Below are positions 52,601 to 63,730 of a stretch of DNA of 64,000 bases, in pieces. Each line of letters starts with the position of its first letter. Positions within the stretch are counted from its first letter, which is position 1. The notes beneath the pieces were generated by a model that worked only from the letters and a program-made list of their open reading frames with translations, searched no databases and was not told the origin of the DNA. Source of the stretch: Scolanthus callimorphus (lineage: Eukaryota > Cnidaria > Anthozoa > Actiniaria > Edwardsiidae); NCBI GenBank assembly GCA_033964015.1, contig CM066921.1, forward strand, positions 26,517,355 through 26,581,354, in the 5' to 3' direction. The translations under genes and the position numbers were made by a program.

Positions 52601-54700
52601 TTCCCTGTGTAGTTTAGAGCACACACACATGTGTATGGGTTAACACCATTGTAAGCGATCTGCAGGCAGGTACCTCCATGCAAACAAGGCGCTGTACCAC
52701 ATGCACTCTACAGGCAAAACATTGGTATCTCATACACCTATTTCAATTAACCTTGCTCTGCAAAACGTAAAACCATGAACAATGCATCATAATGAAGACG
52801 CTCTCTTTCTCGTATTTTCCTCGAGTTGGGAAACCAAACTAAACTAAAACCACACAATGACACTTTGTTTACTACTTTGAGACACAATTTGGCGTGAACT
52901 GCTTCGTTTTAGGCAGGAATTACCATTACGACTTATGAAGCATGGTTCATGGTTTTACGTGCAGAACAACGTTTATTGAAACAGGTGTATGCTAAAATCC
53001 TAATAGCGTCTGTCAGGGAAATGTTTGTGATTGGATGATTTTTCCCGCCACTTTTGGCGCGCGTGCGTGCAACACAGGAAGCCCGCAACAAATATTTTGC
53101 TGAGGTACGAATTTGAAGATTACGGAGTTTTCATTGAGAAATTTTCAGGAATTAAATAAATAATTTAAAACTTTTTCGTCACAAAGTGACGGGTTATTTT
53201 CAGGTTCGAATTATACCTTTAAAGGTCGCTTTACTCGAGGCAAGTTTCCATGCAACCCGCATATCAAAACAAGATAGTTCTCGTTGAAATGTGTCGTTTC
53301 CCAAAGTTTCTTTATATTGAAGTTTCTAACTGCCATTTGGAATTCCAGAAGTTTTCCAAGCTTATTTGTTACCCTAAATTGTCAACAATTCGTCAAAACT
53401 TGCAGATTTTGGAGAGAAACGCAGTTCGTGTAGGCCGCCATCTTTGTTTTGGTCCCCAGGAGCCTGGGAATAGCTACACAGGTAGCCCGCGTCACGTACG
53501 GGTTGCCGGCATTGACAAAAATGACATTTATCTGGATATGCATCGCACAGGTAAGGCGGGACGGCATACGCCTGCAATTTGCGGACTCACAACTCTTGCA
53601 ACGCGCCCACTCCTGAGTGTAAAATTTGACATTTGGAAAACAAGAGCAAGAAGCGTCCTGATTGGCTCATTTCAGAACCCATTGCGCTGCCACTCTCGTA
53701 CCCAGAGCTCCCCGGCTCGCCATCTCGCGGGAGAGGCTCTGGTGACAGCCACCGACGCATGCGTATAAGAAAATGGAGGTTTTATGCCTCGTAATTCCTT
53801 TTTGAGCGTTCAAGTGGGAATAGGTTGAAAAGACGACTAGGAAACGAATGCCAGTGTTATTTTGGCAGATACGTTTTTATAAAGCGATATTAAGCTACTT
53901 TTATGTACGCATGCGCGCCATTTCAGCCAATCAGCGAAGGCCTTCAAATGGATTTCACCAGAACCTCCCCCTGGCAACTTCAACAGCATTTTCTGGATGT
54001 CAACAGTTATATTTGTGCTCTTTTGACTACCCATGTTTATGCATTTCCGGCCTTCTTGGGGTCTTAATTTGCTAACTTAGCTTGGGGAGCATTCCTCCAA
54101 ACCGAGAAAAAAGTGTCCCCCAAATTAACATAATTTTACTTAGCCGCCGTCCTATACTCACCGTAACAATAACAATAACAATAACATTTATATAGCGCCT
54201 ATATCTAAATAGTTCTAAGCGCTTTACATTGTTGTGATCAAAATATATATTTACATTAAAAAATGTATTACAAATTTAAAATCTAAAAAATAAAAATCTA
54301 AAAAATAAAAATGTAAAAAAAACAAAACAAGAGAACAAAAGCAAAAAAGCAATAAAAAGGCAATAAAAGAAATGCAATATAGAGCTAATAGGCAGAATTA
54401 AATAATGTGTCTTTAATTTAGTTTTAAAAATCGAGAGATTTGTGGAAGACCTTATGTGGAGGGGGAGACGGTTCCATGATAGTAGGTTCCGTGATACTGA
54501 GATGATTCCAGTCTTGTATAGACCGCATATTCTCGGGACTCGTATATTTACTAGACCCCAGTAACTCACATACGTACTTGGAATCGCTCGGGTCGGGCTT
54601 CGCTGCCATGTTGGCTGAGCCACACGAAGGATGTCGTAGACACGCACGACCACAGAACAAATCGCTTTCCACCTTTATTCCAAACAGAATCTTGACCCCA
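49549..54700 (-). CDS. PAN-like / EGF / F5/8 type C extracellular protein (partial 5' end)
   Basis: Likely secreted or cell-surface adhesion protein of the lactadherin/EDIL3-like architecture common in cnidarians. Exons, minus strand: PAN-like 54700 to about 54520 (GVKILFGIKVESDLFCGRAC, then CELLGSSKYTSPEN); EGF 52587-52707 (ACGTAPCLHGGTCLQ, YTCVCALNYTGKHCQK); F5/8C 50412-50721 (CIEKALGMENRNI, then SDDQITVSSKYGDWGGARAR) and 49549-49695 (LFVGNTKPRNSIATN to MRVEFYGCPT, stop). Phases fit from EGF to the end if one base is added at 50681-50682. The signal-peptide exon is not found. The PAN exon runs into a LINE 3' fragment, so its donor is uncertain and the gene may be damaged. Confidence 0.78.
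49755..50161. mobile_element. MITE related to the one at 8957-9323
   Basis: Opposite orientation: AAATGCTTCAGGAGAAGTGA at the left, CTTGTCCTGGGACTAGTGGG and GGTCGAGCACTG at the right. In the last intron of the discoidin gene. Confidence 0.75.
50412..50721 (-). CDS. F5/8 type C N-terminal exon
   Basis: The acceptor CCATGACAG completes an Ala codon with the preceding exon; the first Cys and ALGMENRNI are in one frame, SDDQITVSSKYGDWGGARAR in the next. ATTCT read as ATTTCT (50681-50682) joins them, giving 311 nt and phase 0 at GTAAGC. Confidence 0.87.
50855..51275. repeat. 420-bp near-perfect palindrome (foldback MITE)
   Basis: AAATCCAGCTTTCAATTCTA and CATCCGTATTAGTAAA are mirrored by TTTACTAATACGGATG and GAATTGAATACTGGATTT; the centre is GACGGGCATTGATGCCCGTC around 51055-51075. 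Confidence 0.88.
51395..51575. repeat. Hairpin MITE
   Basis: ATGATAGTGAGATTTGGCAA and CGCCGAG are mirrored by CTCGAGGCGTTGACAAATCTCACTATCAT; the centre is CGAAGCGAAGCTGAGGCGGA. Confidence 0.75.
51576..52380. other. Discoidin-gene intron, no gene recognised
   Basis: Non-coding. ACCAAGATGGCGGCC near 51787 is another ATGGCGGC occurrence. Short open frames show no family pattern. Confidence 0.35.
52381..52570. repeat. Dispersed repeat with inverted relative at 53690-53770
   Basis: ACGCATGCGTCTGTGGCTGT with AACCAGAGCCTCC on plus here; GAGGCTCTGGTGACAGCCAC and CGACGCATGCG at 53735-53765. It produces the same short peptide EALVTATDACV in unrelated frames. Confidence 0.65.
52587..52707 (-). CDS. 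EGF-like exon
   Basis: Six cysteines in EGF spacing: ACGTAPCLHGGTCLQ, then NPYTCVCALNYTGKHC. Acceptor TTTTGCCTGTAG, donor GTGAGT, leaving one base that completes GCG (Ala) with the next exon. Confidence 0.9.
52708..54159. other. Discoidin-gene intron with inverted repeat, no gene
   Basis: AACCATGAACAATGC / GCATGGTTCATGGTTTTACG (52780 and 52938) form a short MITE-like pair of about 180 bp. A plus-strand open frame at 53250-53768 has no family pattern and spans repeat sequence. Confidence 0.35.
54160..54520 (-). mobile_element. LINE 3' end fragment
   Basis: On minus it reads SVSRNLLSWNRLPLHIRSST and LSIFKTKLKTHYL, the common C-terminal tail of non-LTR reverse transcriptases (WNxLP-x-x-IR, then FK-x-x-LK). 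It is followed by AT-rich 3' UTR with AAGCGCTTAGAACTATTTAG and a TGTTATTGTTATTG microsatellite tail. Confidence 0.75.
54520..54700 (-). CDS. PAN-like exon, 3' end disturbed
   Basis: Acceptor CTTATCTTAG. GIKVESDLFCGRACLRHPSC, then ANMAAKPDPSDSKYVCELLG, with cysteine spacing of a PAN/apple domain. The expected donor (phase 0) is not seen before sequence turns into a LINE tail. Confidence 0.6.
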
Positions 54701-56150
54701 CTAAGATAAGTATTTCTGATCGTGATAAAGTTGGCAAATGAAGAACCGCCGTTTTCTCTTAGAAGATCGGTGGAATATTTTCCCCTTGTGCTGATGCCAG
54801 AGATGAATGGAGCAGAAAGACTTGAGCTAAAATAACGGAGCAGCTTTGAAGTCGCATCTTTCGTGTATGACCCGACTATCTTATTGCGTACCATATGCCC
54901 GAGTTGACTACGAGAAAGGAAACTGATTAACCGATTATGTCAATTTTTATGAGCTCTTATTAAAAAAAGGTCTATTTTTTCAACTGAATCAACAAAAAGG
55001 GCTTTGAGATGATGCCGTTAAAAAGTGACTCCGACCTTCATTAGATCCAGGCAGGGAAAATGAAACCCATTTCCGTGTTTGACTAAAATGCTTTCATTAA
55101 TGTATCTAACTTATCGTCTTCTCATCGAGTAAGATCTTTCTTTCTCAACGAGATTTTTTAGAAGCTTCATCATGAGACAAGACAATTGGGAACATATTTC
55201 GGCCCTAAAAAGATGCCAATCTCCCTCAAATCTTATTGCAGGCTCCACGATTTTAACTCCTAAAAGATACGACGATCATCCCCGACCAAATTAAATATGG
55301 GAGTCCCACCGCCGGGCGTAAATGCCGCGGTCCCTGTATAATGTCTCAATGAAAAGGAATAACTGTAAAAAGATTGTATCAATTTATCCACAGTAAACTT
55401 TAAAATGACTTGTTTTTTTCAACTGAATCAACAAAAAATTCTAATATTTGATGATTATTAATTAACAGTTATTTTAATAACATACCATGTTTACGTAACG
55501 AAGACTAATAGTACATCACGCTAGGTTTAAAAAGACCAATTTACATACGACTCAGCACCATTAAATGGCTGACAAAAGAATTGTCATAAAACCTAGGTGG
55601 TGGTCTAACTCCAGTGCTTTCAACTGTTCGGTTATTTAAAGTTTTTTAGCCTGTGGGGGTTGAAAAATAAGTAAATCTTGGATGCTGTTTCTATGACAAC
55701 TTGAAATGTGACCTTTGAACTCGAAGGTAACGGTTTTTAAAAAGTGCTCCTGCGTACAGGGAAAGGCTTTAAATCCTGAAGATGTTTAAAATCCAGAGTC
55801 TGGATATATATTGTTGATCTAACTGGAAAAGTTGACTTCTTCATTGAATCCTATTTTAGGACAATGTTAAATTCGATACCCTTCCATAACTTCTTATCCA
55901 TATGTGTTGTGCACCATTTCCATTACGAGAGCTGTATCATGACCCCGGCGATCTCGTCTTGGCGATTTTACTTTGTGACCTTTACTGTGCGACTACGTCA
56001 CCGGGCCATTTTGTAAGAAGTCAGCCAATCAGAAAGCGAGTACAGAACAAAGGATCTCGACTTTCTTGAGATCTGAGACACCGAAATATCGCTTTTTCTC
56101 GTAAAATTGTGGAAATTATGGGCAGAAATAACTTCAAAACATGACCTAAC
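54701..56150. other. No recognisable gene
   Basis: Minus-strand frame continues to 54894 (SFANFITIRNTYL) upstream of the acceptor but lacks a start context. 55190-55320 holds a remnant of the GACGATCATCCCCGACC family also seen at 60452-61503. Confidence 0.35.
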
Positions 56151-56590
56151 TCCCGGGGGGGGGGGGGGGGGGGGGGGTTCTTCACATGTCGACCTGATAG
56201 GGGTGCTCGTCGTATTTTTTAGGGGTCAAAACCGAGTTTCAGGTATTTTTTAGGGGGTATCGGAGAAAAATTGTGGCTTTCACTAATTAATGGTATTTTT
56301 TAGGGGTACGCAAATGAATGAAAGGGTCACAAACCCAGTAAAACGTTTTCTTTCTTTCTTCCTTCATTTATAGCTCTAAAATAAGCTTGTTTTGAGATGA
56401 GAAACAATAAACAATAACAAAAAGGTTTATTGTTGGTATTTTTAGGGGTCATTTTGTTTTAGGGGTATTTTTTTAGGGGTTGGATTTTTTATGTCCTGGT
56501 ATTTTTTAGGGTATATTTTCCGATGTCCCGACGAGCACTCCTATCACTCTTACATGGGAGAACCCCCCCCCCCCCCCCCCCCCCCCCCCG
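56151..56590. mobile_element. MITE-like element with G/C homopolymer ends
   Basis: It starts CTCCCGGGGG with a long G run and ends with a long C run then CGGGA. Inside, TTCTTCACATGTCGACCTGA and GGGGTGCTCGTCGTATTTTT are mirrored by CCCGACGAGCACTCCTATCA. Same family as 45288-45480. Confidence 0.75.
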
Positions 56591-58297
56591 GGACCTAACT
56601 ACTCATCGTCAGATGTATTGCAGGTATTAAATTTGCTTAAAATCGTTTGAATCTCTAAATGACAAACTTTTTACGGGATGGCCCGGTTAACGTAGTCGCA
56701 CAGTAAGACGTTTTGGTGGTGTTTTGATGGACAAATATAATCGCAACTCGCCGACTGTTCTGACTGCGCAATTTGACGTGGCCGTTCGCGTCATATATCA
56801 CTTCCCAAAATCGCAGCTAAAATTGAAGTATGCGAGCTGGCAATTGTCAAATACAGCAAAAATGGGAAATCCCGCACAATAGCTCCATGTAAAAGCTTCT
56901 TATTTGCCTAGTTTGTAATGTCCCGATTACTTGAGCGGGTTGGCCCGGATGGGATTGGCTGAGTATTTCTACCGAGACCTTAACCCAAATAAACCCAGCT
57001 CGCGATTAATTATGGGAAATTTTCAGCCCGGTTTGCCGAGATCTCGGTAGTCACCACCCAGGATCCCGGCAAAGCGAGCTGAAAATGATCATGTAATCCG
57101 GCTAACTCAGGTATATTAAGGCATGGGTGCTTTTCACAAAAATGCGAAAAACACTGAAAAAAATTCCCTAGGCTAGATAAAATGCCTTGCGTAGAAGGTT
57201 TTTCGTTAAGGTTGCTCTACCCGGTGAGACGTTTCATTTGATGTATTTGGTAACCATGTCAACGGGTTGCGTGACTTGTAAGAGCGTGACAAAGCCACAA
57301 TTTTCTTTCAGGTCTCTGCATTCGACGGGGGTCATACCAATGGTTTCCCAATAGGTCTTATTATGACCGGTGTCGGGCGTACATTACCATTCCAACGAGG
57401 CGTGCTGGCCAAGTAATCCTCATTTTAAGTAAATGAGAGGTATCAAATTACATCATCACAAAAATAGCTATTCGAAAAAACATTTCCAGGCAGCCTCGTT
57501 AGATCAATAATCTACACTAGATAACAAACACCATCACACACTCAGGTGAACGATTTAACTTATCCCCATCGAATGCAGAGGCAATTTTCCAAGAAATTAA
57601 ATTTAAGGTCAGAGGTCATACATTTGTTGCCATAGAGACCAACATTGGTGAAAATGATTGAGAATGACCAAAGGTATTGAAATGCAAATTGATTGGATCC
57701 CTCAGAGGCATTGGTTTAGAGATAGACTACCCCCCTCAGTTTTACGACCGCCATTTTGGATTTGGCTTTCACCCAGGCCTTAAGTTACCTGAGAAGCCGG
57801 GCTAGCCCGGTCTCGCTTTGAAGATCAGAATTACACTTCTTTATCAGAATAACACTTTTTTATACATTATCCAGAGAATCAATATGACTTGAAGTTGGAA
57901 GAGAAGACACTGCATCGCAAGCTGCTGTAGTAAAAGAGCAATAAATGTCTCTTGAAAAAGTACCACTATTCATCGTTCGGGCCAGTTCGGCTCATGTATA
58001 CCAGGCTGAGATAGGTTTCTTTATGCCCGCCCCTCCGGGCCAGCCCACTCCATGTAATCAGGGAAATAAATGTTCACGGGAAATAAATTTAGACAAGATG
58101 ACGTGAGTGCGCATGCGCAAACGAACAACTTAAAGAAATTCATTCCCATGTCAATGTAATGCCTACTACTGGAATATGAGGGGAAAAACACGCTAAACTG
58201 TGAATAACATTTTTACATTATCGTGATATAAGCTTCTGCTAGTTAAAAAGAAAACCAACAACGTGTCCCACATGGATCTCTAACACACTCTTCAGGC
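56591..58297. other. No gene recognised; weak palindromes
   Basis: 56920-57120 contains mirrored GCCCGGAT / AATCCGGCT and TTTTCAGCCCGG / AGCTGAAAATGATC segments typical of short DNA elements. Otherwise nothing supportable. Confidence 0.35.
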
Positions 58298-58299
58298 CT

Positions 58300-58545
58300 A
58301 TAAATACGTTCGTGATGCATAATAAGTAGTTGATTGTTCACTAACGGTACAAGGGGCGTCCTTATATGGTCTGGTGGCCGGGCGTACTCTCACCCATAGG
58401 TATCTAGCTACTGAGCAATTCAACACCAGGATAGCGACTGTCAGGGCCGAAATCTCTGGCGTGGGCGTAAGAACCGTACGGTCGCCATACGACGCTTCAG
58501 CTCTTTGTCTGGAAGTATGGTCCTTTTTTTTCTTCTTATTCCCCA
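58300..58545 (+). mobile_element. Possible Tc1/mariner helix-turn-helix relic
   Basis: Plus-strand reading LATEQFNTRIATVRAEISGV then RTVRSPYDASALCLEVW resembles the second HTH of Tc1-like transposases (R-T-V-x-x-x-L-x-x-x-G-L). Too short and degenerate for certainty. Confidence 0.35.
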
Positions 58546-60451
58546 AGTCAACTAAATGCTGAATTTGCATTGGTGTAGACAGGCAAATTATTTATAATAC
58601 TTGCACGACTTATTTTAATAATTTTTCACAAATAACAAATGGCCCTATCATCACCGGCACGGAGTTAACCTGTGAAAATCTACTCCGCTTCAAAATCTTT
58701 CTTTGATCATAAAACACAAACAAGATAACATACGGCTTATACGCCAAGGAAGACTTCTGAGGGGGGGGGGGGGATTTTGAAAAAAATATATCCTGCACGG
58801 CATATCTGATATAATTTTCAACTAATTTTATGGCTACTATATCTTAGAGATAAAAAAAGATATTGCAAAAAAATCATCCACCCCTCCCCTTAAAAGTCAA
58901 GTGGTCTGAACCTAAATAGGCCTCTTGAAATTAGTAAGAAATTGAAGTTTCGGCATCAGATCTTTGACCTGGCGCATATAGCAGAGCGAGTTGAATTTTC
59001 AAGATTTTGCACAGTATTATTGGGATTTTGGTCACGTGACCCAGTTAGTGCAAGTGTGACCTAAGAGAGCATTTGAATCTCTAGCCAATAGGAAGTGGAA
59101 GCCATTCGTAACAAACCAAGCAAAGAAAGGCAAGCTTGTGATTAGTCATGCGTGTGCACTAGCAGCACTGCAGTATTTTAGATAATAAAATAAACATTTT
59201 TCAGTGCTAGACCTCATTTTCATACCTAAAAATACCCCAAATTGTAACCGACTACCGACAATTTCAGAATTTTACCGACATCCAGACCCCCTCCCCACCA
59301 TCCAGACCCTGCGTCATGTTTTATGTCCACGAGTAAACAAACAAACAAACAATATCCGATCATCATTTCCCCGGCCGATAGACTGTTTGTAGTCGCGGCG
59401 TTTTCCCTAAGGCAATAAATTCTGTTAAATGATTGGCTAGAAAGATAATTGCCTACGTCACTAATTGATTCGTGGCCGACACGCAAATAGGTACGGGACC
59501 GCGCCATTTTAGACCTGCTGGCCTTCCGAATATATTATAGATAGAGCACTCAGAACGGCACATGATCCTACCAGACGGTTTAGCAAGAGTGAAATGTGAG
59601 TACAAAGCTTACCACCGTTCTCATAACCTCTCAGTGCTCGGAACCCTGCGGATATATTTGTTGATAGTTGCAGTCAACATACATTCGAGAACAAGGTCAC
59701 TGTCGAAGTACTTCAAAACTGAAAAGCATTTTAATCACGCATTATTCAGGCTAAAAGTGTCCCACTGATAAAAGTAATAGTGAATGTAAGCTTAGAAAAC
59801 GAACACTTGTGTTATGCTGTACCGATAGCGGTAATTTGATAATTAATTCTGAGGATTCAGTTTTCGTTGAGTGAACATGCTCAACTTTGTGAATGATGAG
59901 AATCATGTTCAACATCTCTACATAAATTTGCCTTTGCATTCCCTTGTGTTATTTACGGTTCTCCTATAGGCTCTAGCTTTCTAGATTCTGAGGCTCTTGT
60001 TCAAATGAAGATAGCATTGATATGAATCCTTGCTTTGCGACTCACTCTCAATATGCAAATACAGCTTGGGTTTTACTTTATTAATGCGTAACACGATCCA
60101 TATCCTGCAAACAATAAATCATAAATCGCTTTGTAAATTGCTCTTTAAAACGCTTAAAACATGCATATCGATATTATACCTGAGATGTCTTTCAGATTAA
60201 AACGCTGCCTGTAATTAATGTAACTCCTGCTTTGTTTTTTCTTGTTAGGTACTCGTTATTTGCGAAAAAAGTCAACTAGTCTGCAATAGAAACAAAGCAT
60301 CTTGGACACGGTTACAGGTGGGAAGCAACGTCTTCCATAGGAAGTGTTCACATCACAATTGGGGAAGACGTGCAACTGCGATTCATTTTAAGGAAGATAA
60401 TTACAATAAATAATCACATAATCGACGATTACTCGAAGAGATATTTTAACC
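58546..60451. other. No gene recognised
   Basis: Non-coding; a G run at 58761-58773. Open frames of 62-93 codons show no family signal. Confidence 0.35.
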
Positions 60452-61503
60452 CCCCGGGTCAAAATATTTTTTGGTCGGGGATGATCGTCGGGAATTTTCA
60501 GTTTCACCCCTAAAAGATCCAAAACGGACGTGGTAAAGATGAACAATTTTTTTTAGGGTAAATATAATATTTTACCCATCAAGAAATGTCCGTCTTTGAT
60601 TGAGATGCTGCCGTGGATGCTGTCTAATTTTTCGTCTTGTCAACAAGTACGTACTTTCCTCTTTTTCTTGGGGACTGTTCGTTAATTACGTCGCATGGGG
60701 GATGGTGTATTTTTCTGCTCGTAGGTTTTGTGAAAACTTACCCCCGTACAAAAAAAGTAGTTTCAATTTCTACCCCCTTCGAAAAATGGCTATTTGAAAT
60801 TTTACCCCCCTCCCCCTGCGCGCTCTACAATGTAAGCATCAAAATGGCGTCTAAACTAAGTACGATTGTTGAAGAGGATGTACCGGTAGAACAAGCTCTA
60901 ACTGGCAAGAAAAGAGAGGAGAAGTTAGACCGAAACCTTAAGTAGGAAAGCTTTAGTTGGCTTAGGACACTCCAGATTTATGCTCTGCATTTCACTCAAT
61001 TGCACTCAATCTCAGTCCTAGTCTGTTGAAAATATGCATGACACTGAAATGCACCCCCCAAAAGTTTCACGTGTTCTAAAAATTTACCCCCAAATTTTTC
61101 AACGTTCTGCAAAATTTACCCCCCCCCCCCCCCTCAATAAAACCACCAGCCCCCCTGCGACGTAATTAACGAACAGTCCCTAAAAGATCCAAAACGGACG
61201 TGGTAAAGATAAACAATTTTTTTTTGGGTAAATTTAATATTTTACCCATCAAGAAATGTCCGTCTTTGATTGAGATGCTGCCTTGGATGCTGTCTAATTT
61301 TTCGTCTTGTCGACAAGTACGTACTCTCCTCTCTTTCTTGAAGGTTTGTCGCCGTGTTAGAGCTCTAAACGATACGTACCAGTCTCCATTAAATTTTGTT
61401 GCAAAATTAAGGCTACTCCTAAAAGAGACCAAACTCCGTGGCTTTAACTCTCAAAAGACACGACGATTATCCCCAACCAAAAAATACAGGAGTCCCCCCT
61501 TCC
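60452..61503. mobile_element. Outer element with GATCGTCGGG-type ends, split by an insertion
   Basis: The left end CCCCCCGGGTCAAAATATTT with GGTCGGGGATGATCGTCG is mirrored by CGACGATTATCCCCAACCAA and CAGGAGTCCCCCC. A block of about 165 bp (CCTAAAAGATCCAAAACGGA to TCTTTTTCTTG) occurs at 60507-60669 and again at 61179-61345, on both sides of the inner element. Confidence 0.7.
60668..61180. mobile_element. Inner element with GTTCGTTAATTACGTCGCA ends
   Basis: About 513 bp with ends GGGGACTGTTCGTTAATTAC and GTAATTAACGAACAGTCCC. It carries a 35-codon open frame starting MASKLSTIVEEDVPVEQA (60844-60945), perhaps a captured first exon. Confidence 0.78.
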
Positions 61504-61548
61504 CGGAATTAAATGGCAATAAAAAACAACTCACTAAGACTTTATAAA

Positions 61549-61651
61549 TAGGCTGCTAGCAGGCGTTGGTTGGCCTTTTTTAGGTCGTTTTTATTACGGC
61601 GAGAATCCCGACGCGGTCGCTAGACGGTCACACATTCGGTCTAGCAGGCTA
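61549..61651. mobile_element. 103-bp Mutator-like MITE
   Basis: Ends TAGGCTGCTAGCAGGCGTTG and TCTAGCAGGCTA; 9-bp flanks CTTTATAAA / CTTTATAAG differ at one base. Confidence 0.8.
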
Positions 61652-62289
61652 CTTTATAAGCAGCGCTATGTCTTTGTTTAGCGTTTACCAGAAACATATA
61701 ACTTAGTTGAAACATGTAACGGCGAACCAAGCTGTGAATTATTCGAGATGAATTTATGACCATAATTGGTCAATAATGAACTCTCGACTGCTAACCCAAG
61801 TAGGTTTTCTCTTCATAATATTTCATTTTTCGCTCATATAAAGTAGAGCAACAGTGGTTAAAGTGTGATATACTAACATTTAACATCTTGAAGTCTTACA
61901 AACACATTATTTTCAAAATCTGTTCAATTGTTTATTCTGCGAATATTCCGCAGCTTGGCACTAAAGTAATGTATGTTTGTTACGTGTTTCAACTCACTTA
62001 TATGTTTCTGCGTTTACTTTATCCGTTGTAAGACTTGACATTTCGCTAATTTTATGGTATTTTTACCACAAATGTAGATATATATCAGTCTCCTTTTGCA
62101 GCCGTAGCGGTCTCTGTCACGCAAGCGCTCGTAGCCTAGATATATATGGGATTGTTTCACGTGTACACAAAGTTTATGAATTGAATGTCAACCTCAACAT
62201 TTTAAAAGGACATTTTAAAAGGAGGCTCTTAGCGCTCATATAGATCTATCTATATTCTGTTTGTTTAGAATATACCGAGGTTTACAAAC

Positions 62290-62362
62290 ATGGCTTCTGA
62301 GCTCCGGGAATTTGTTCCGCTAATTGAGGGAAGTGAAGAAACAGCTCCCACAGCATCACCAG
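62290..62362 (+). CDS. Possible first coding exon of an unidentified gene
   Basis: ACATGGCTTCTGAG start, MASELREFVPLIEGSEETAP then TASP, followed by GTAATA. No downstream exon is identified before the window ends, and no family is recognised. Chance occurrence is possible. Confidence 0.25.
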
Positions 62363-62479
62363 GTAATATAGGGTAAAATGGCTGATTGCATTTGTAGTAC
62401 AGGAAAATGGTGCAGGATTTATGGTGAATTGTGCAAATTAGGGAAACAAGCATGAAATTTGGCAGACTGATAGAGTTTC

Positions 62480-63730
62480 ATACGCTGAACATTTTTAGAA
62501 GTGGAGCCACGCCCCAAAATGGATACTTCCAGAGCCATGGAATTAATTATCGTAAATAATTTTTAAAACAACAGTTAACGTTTATCAAACGCTGTAAAAC
62601 TTAGGACTGCGATAAAGCAAAGGACGATCAATCATCACACATACAGAACCACACCCTTCGGTGAATACTTCCAGAGATATTAGCGCTTTATCCAAATATA
62701 AGGAAAATGACCACAGAGAAACTGTATGGGGCTAGATGGTTTTCAAATTTTGTACATAGAATTTCTTAAGTAATGCAAGAAACTTGAGAGGTGGAGCCAC
62801 GCCCCAAAATGAATACTTCCAGCTTTGCAGCAATGGAATTTGAATATCTGAAATATGTATTTTTAGAAACATCACTTAACGTCTCTCAAAAGTCTTGAAA
62901 TTTCGGACCATGATAAAACAATCGCATTCGGTCATTATGCATACCGGGCCACGCCCATTGATGTCAACTTACAGAGATATTAGCGCCGGATACAATTTTA
63001 TAGAAAACGACCACAGACACACTGTATGTGGCTAGACTATTTTGAAATTTGGTACATAGGATGTATTTACCACTGCAAGTGCCTTGAGAGGTGGAGCCAC
63101 GCCCCAAAATGGATACTTCCAGCTTTTCAACCGTGTGGAATCTATCTTAAAGATCTTTTAGAAACAAGTCTTAACCCGGTTTAGTTTCACAAGTCATGAA
63201 ACTTAAAACAGCGACAAGGGAAAGTACAATCGTTCATTATATGAACAGAGCCACGCCCTTGATTAGTATTTCCAGAGATCATAGTACTGAATACAATTAT
63301 TAGCAAAATGGCCACTCGGAGAAACTGCATGTGGTCAGTCTTGTTTGAAGTTTGCAACGTTGAATATGTTGAGCGTTCAATTAAATTTCATATCAAGAAA
63401 ACATTGTCGTCTTTCTAGAGATAGAGCGGGCTTCCTGTGGTGTCTTGTCTACCTTGTTTCCAGGTTCTTGACCGTGAAAAACACAGCGGAAAATGCACAT
63501 AACATATTTTCTCGAGTGTATTTGAGTTCTGGTTGAGTTTGAAGTATTCTACGTCAATAAAAATAGTGAAAAACTTACTGGGAATCCAAATATGGTATGC
63601 AGATACTTCCTTATAAGGAAGTTGAAGAAAGTCGACAATTTTTAAGGGAATTTTCTTGATATGGACCGGTGGAGCCACGCCCTAAAAAGAATACTTCCAG
63701 TTTTGCAGGTATGGAATTTGTGTATTACAC
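62480..63730. repeat. Degenerate tandem repeat, about 295-bp period
   Basis: GTGGAGCCACGCCCCAAAAT recurs near 62501, 62791 and 63089 and, diverged, at 63670. Between these lie related half-units (GAACCACACCCTTCGGTGAA, GGGCCACGCCCATTGATG, GAGCCACGCCCTTGATTAG) ahead of TCCAGAGATATTAGCG, and ACAGAGAAACTGTATGGGGC-type segments. Confidence 0.85.

Noticed and set aside
53250..53768. 172-codon plus-strand frame as a gene
   Set aside because: No family similarity, overlaps dispersed repeat sequence and lies antisense in an intron of the discoidin gene.
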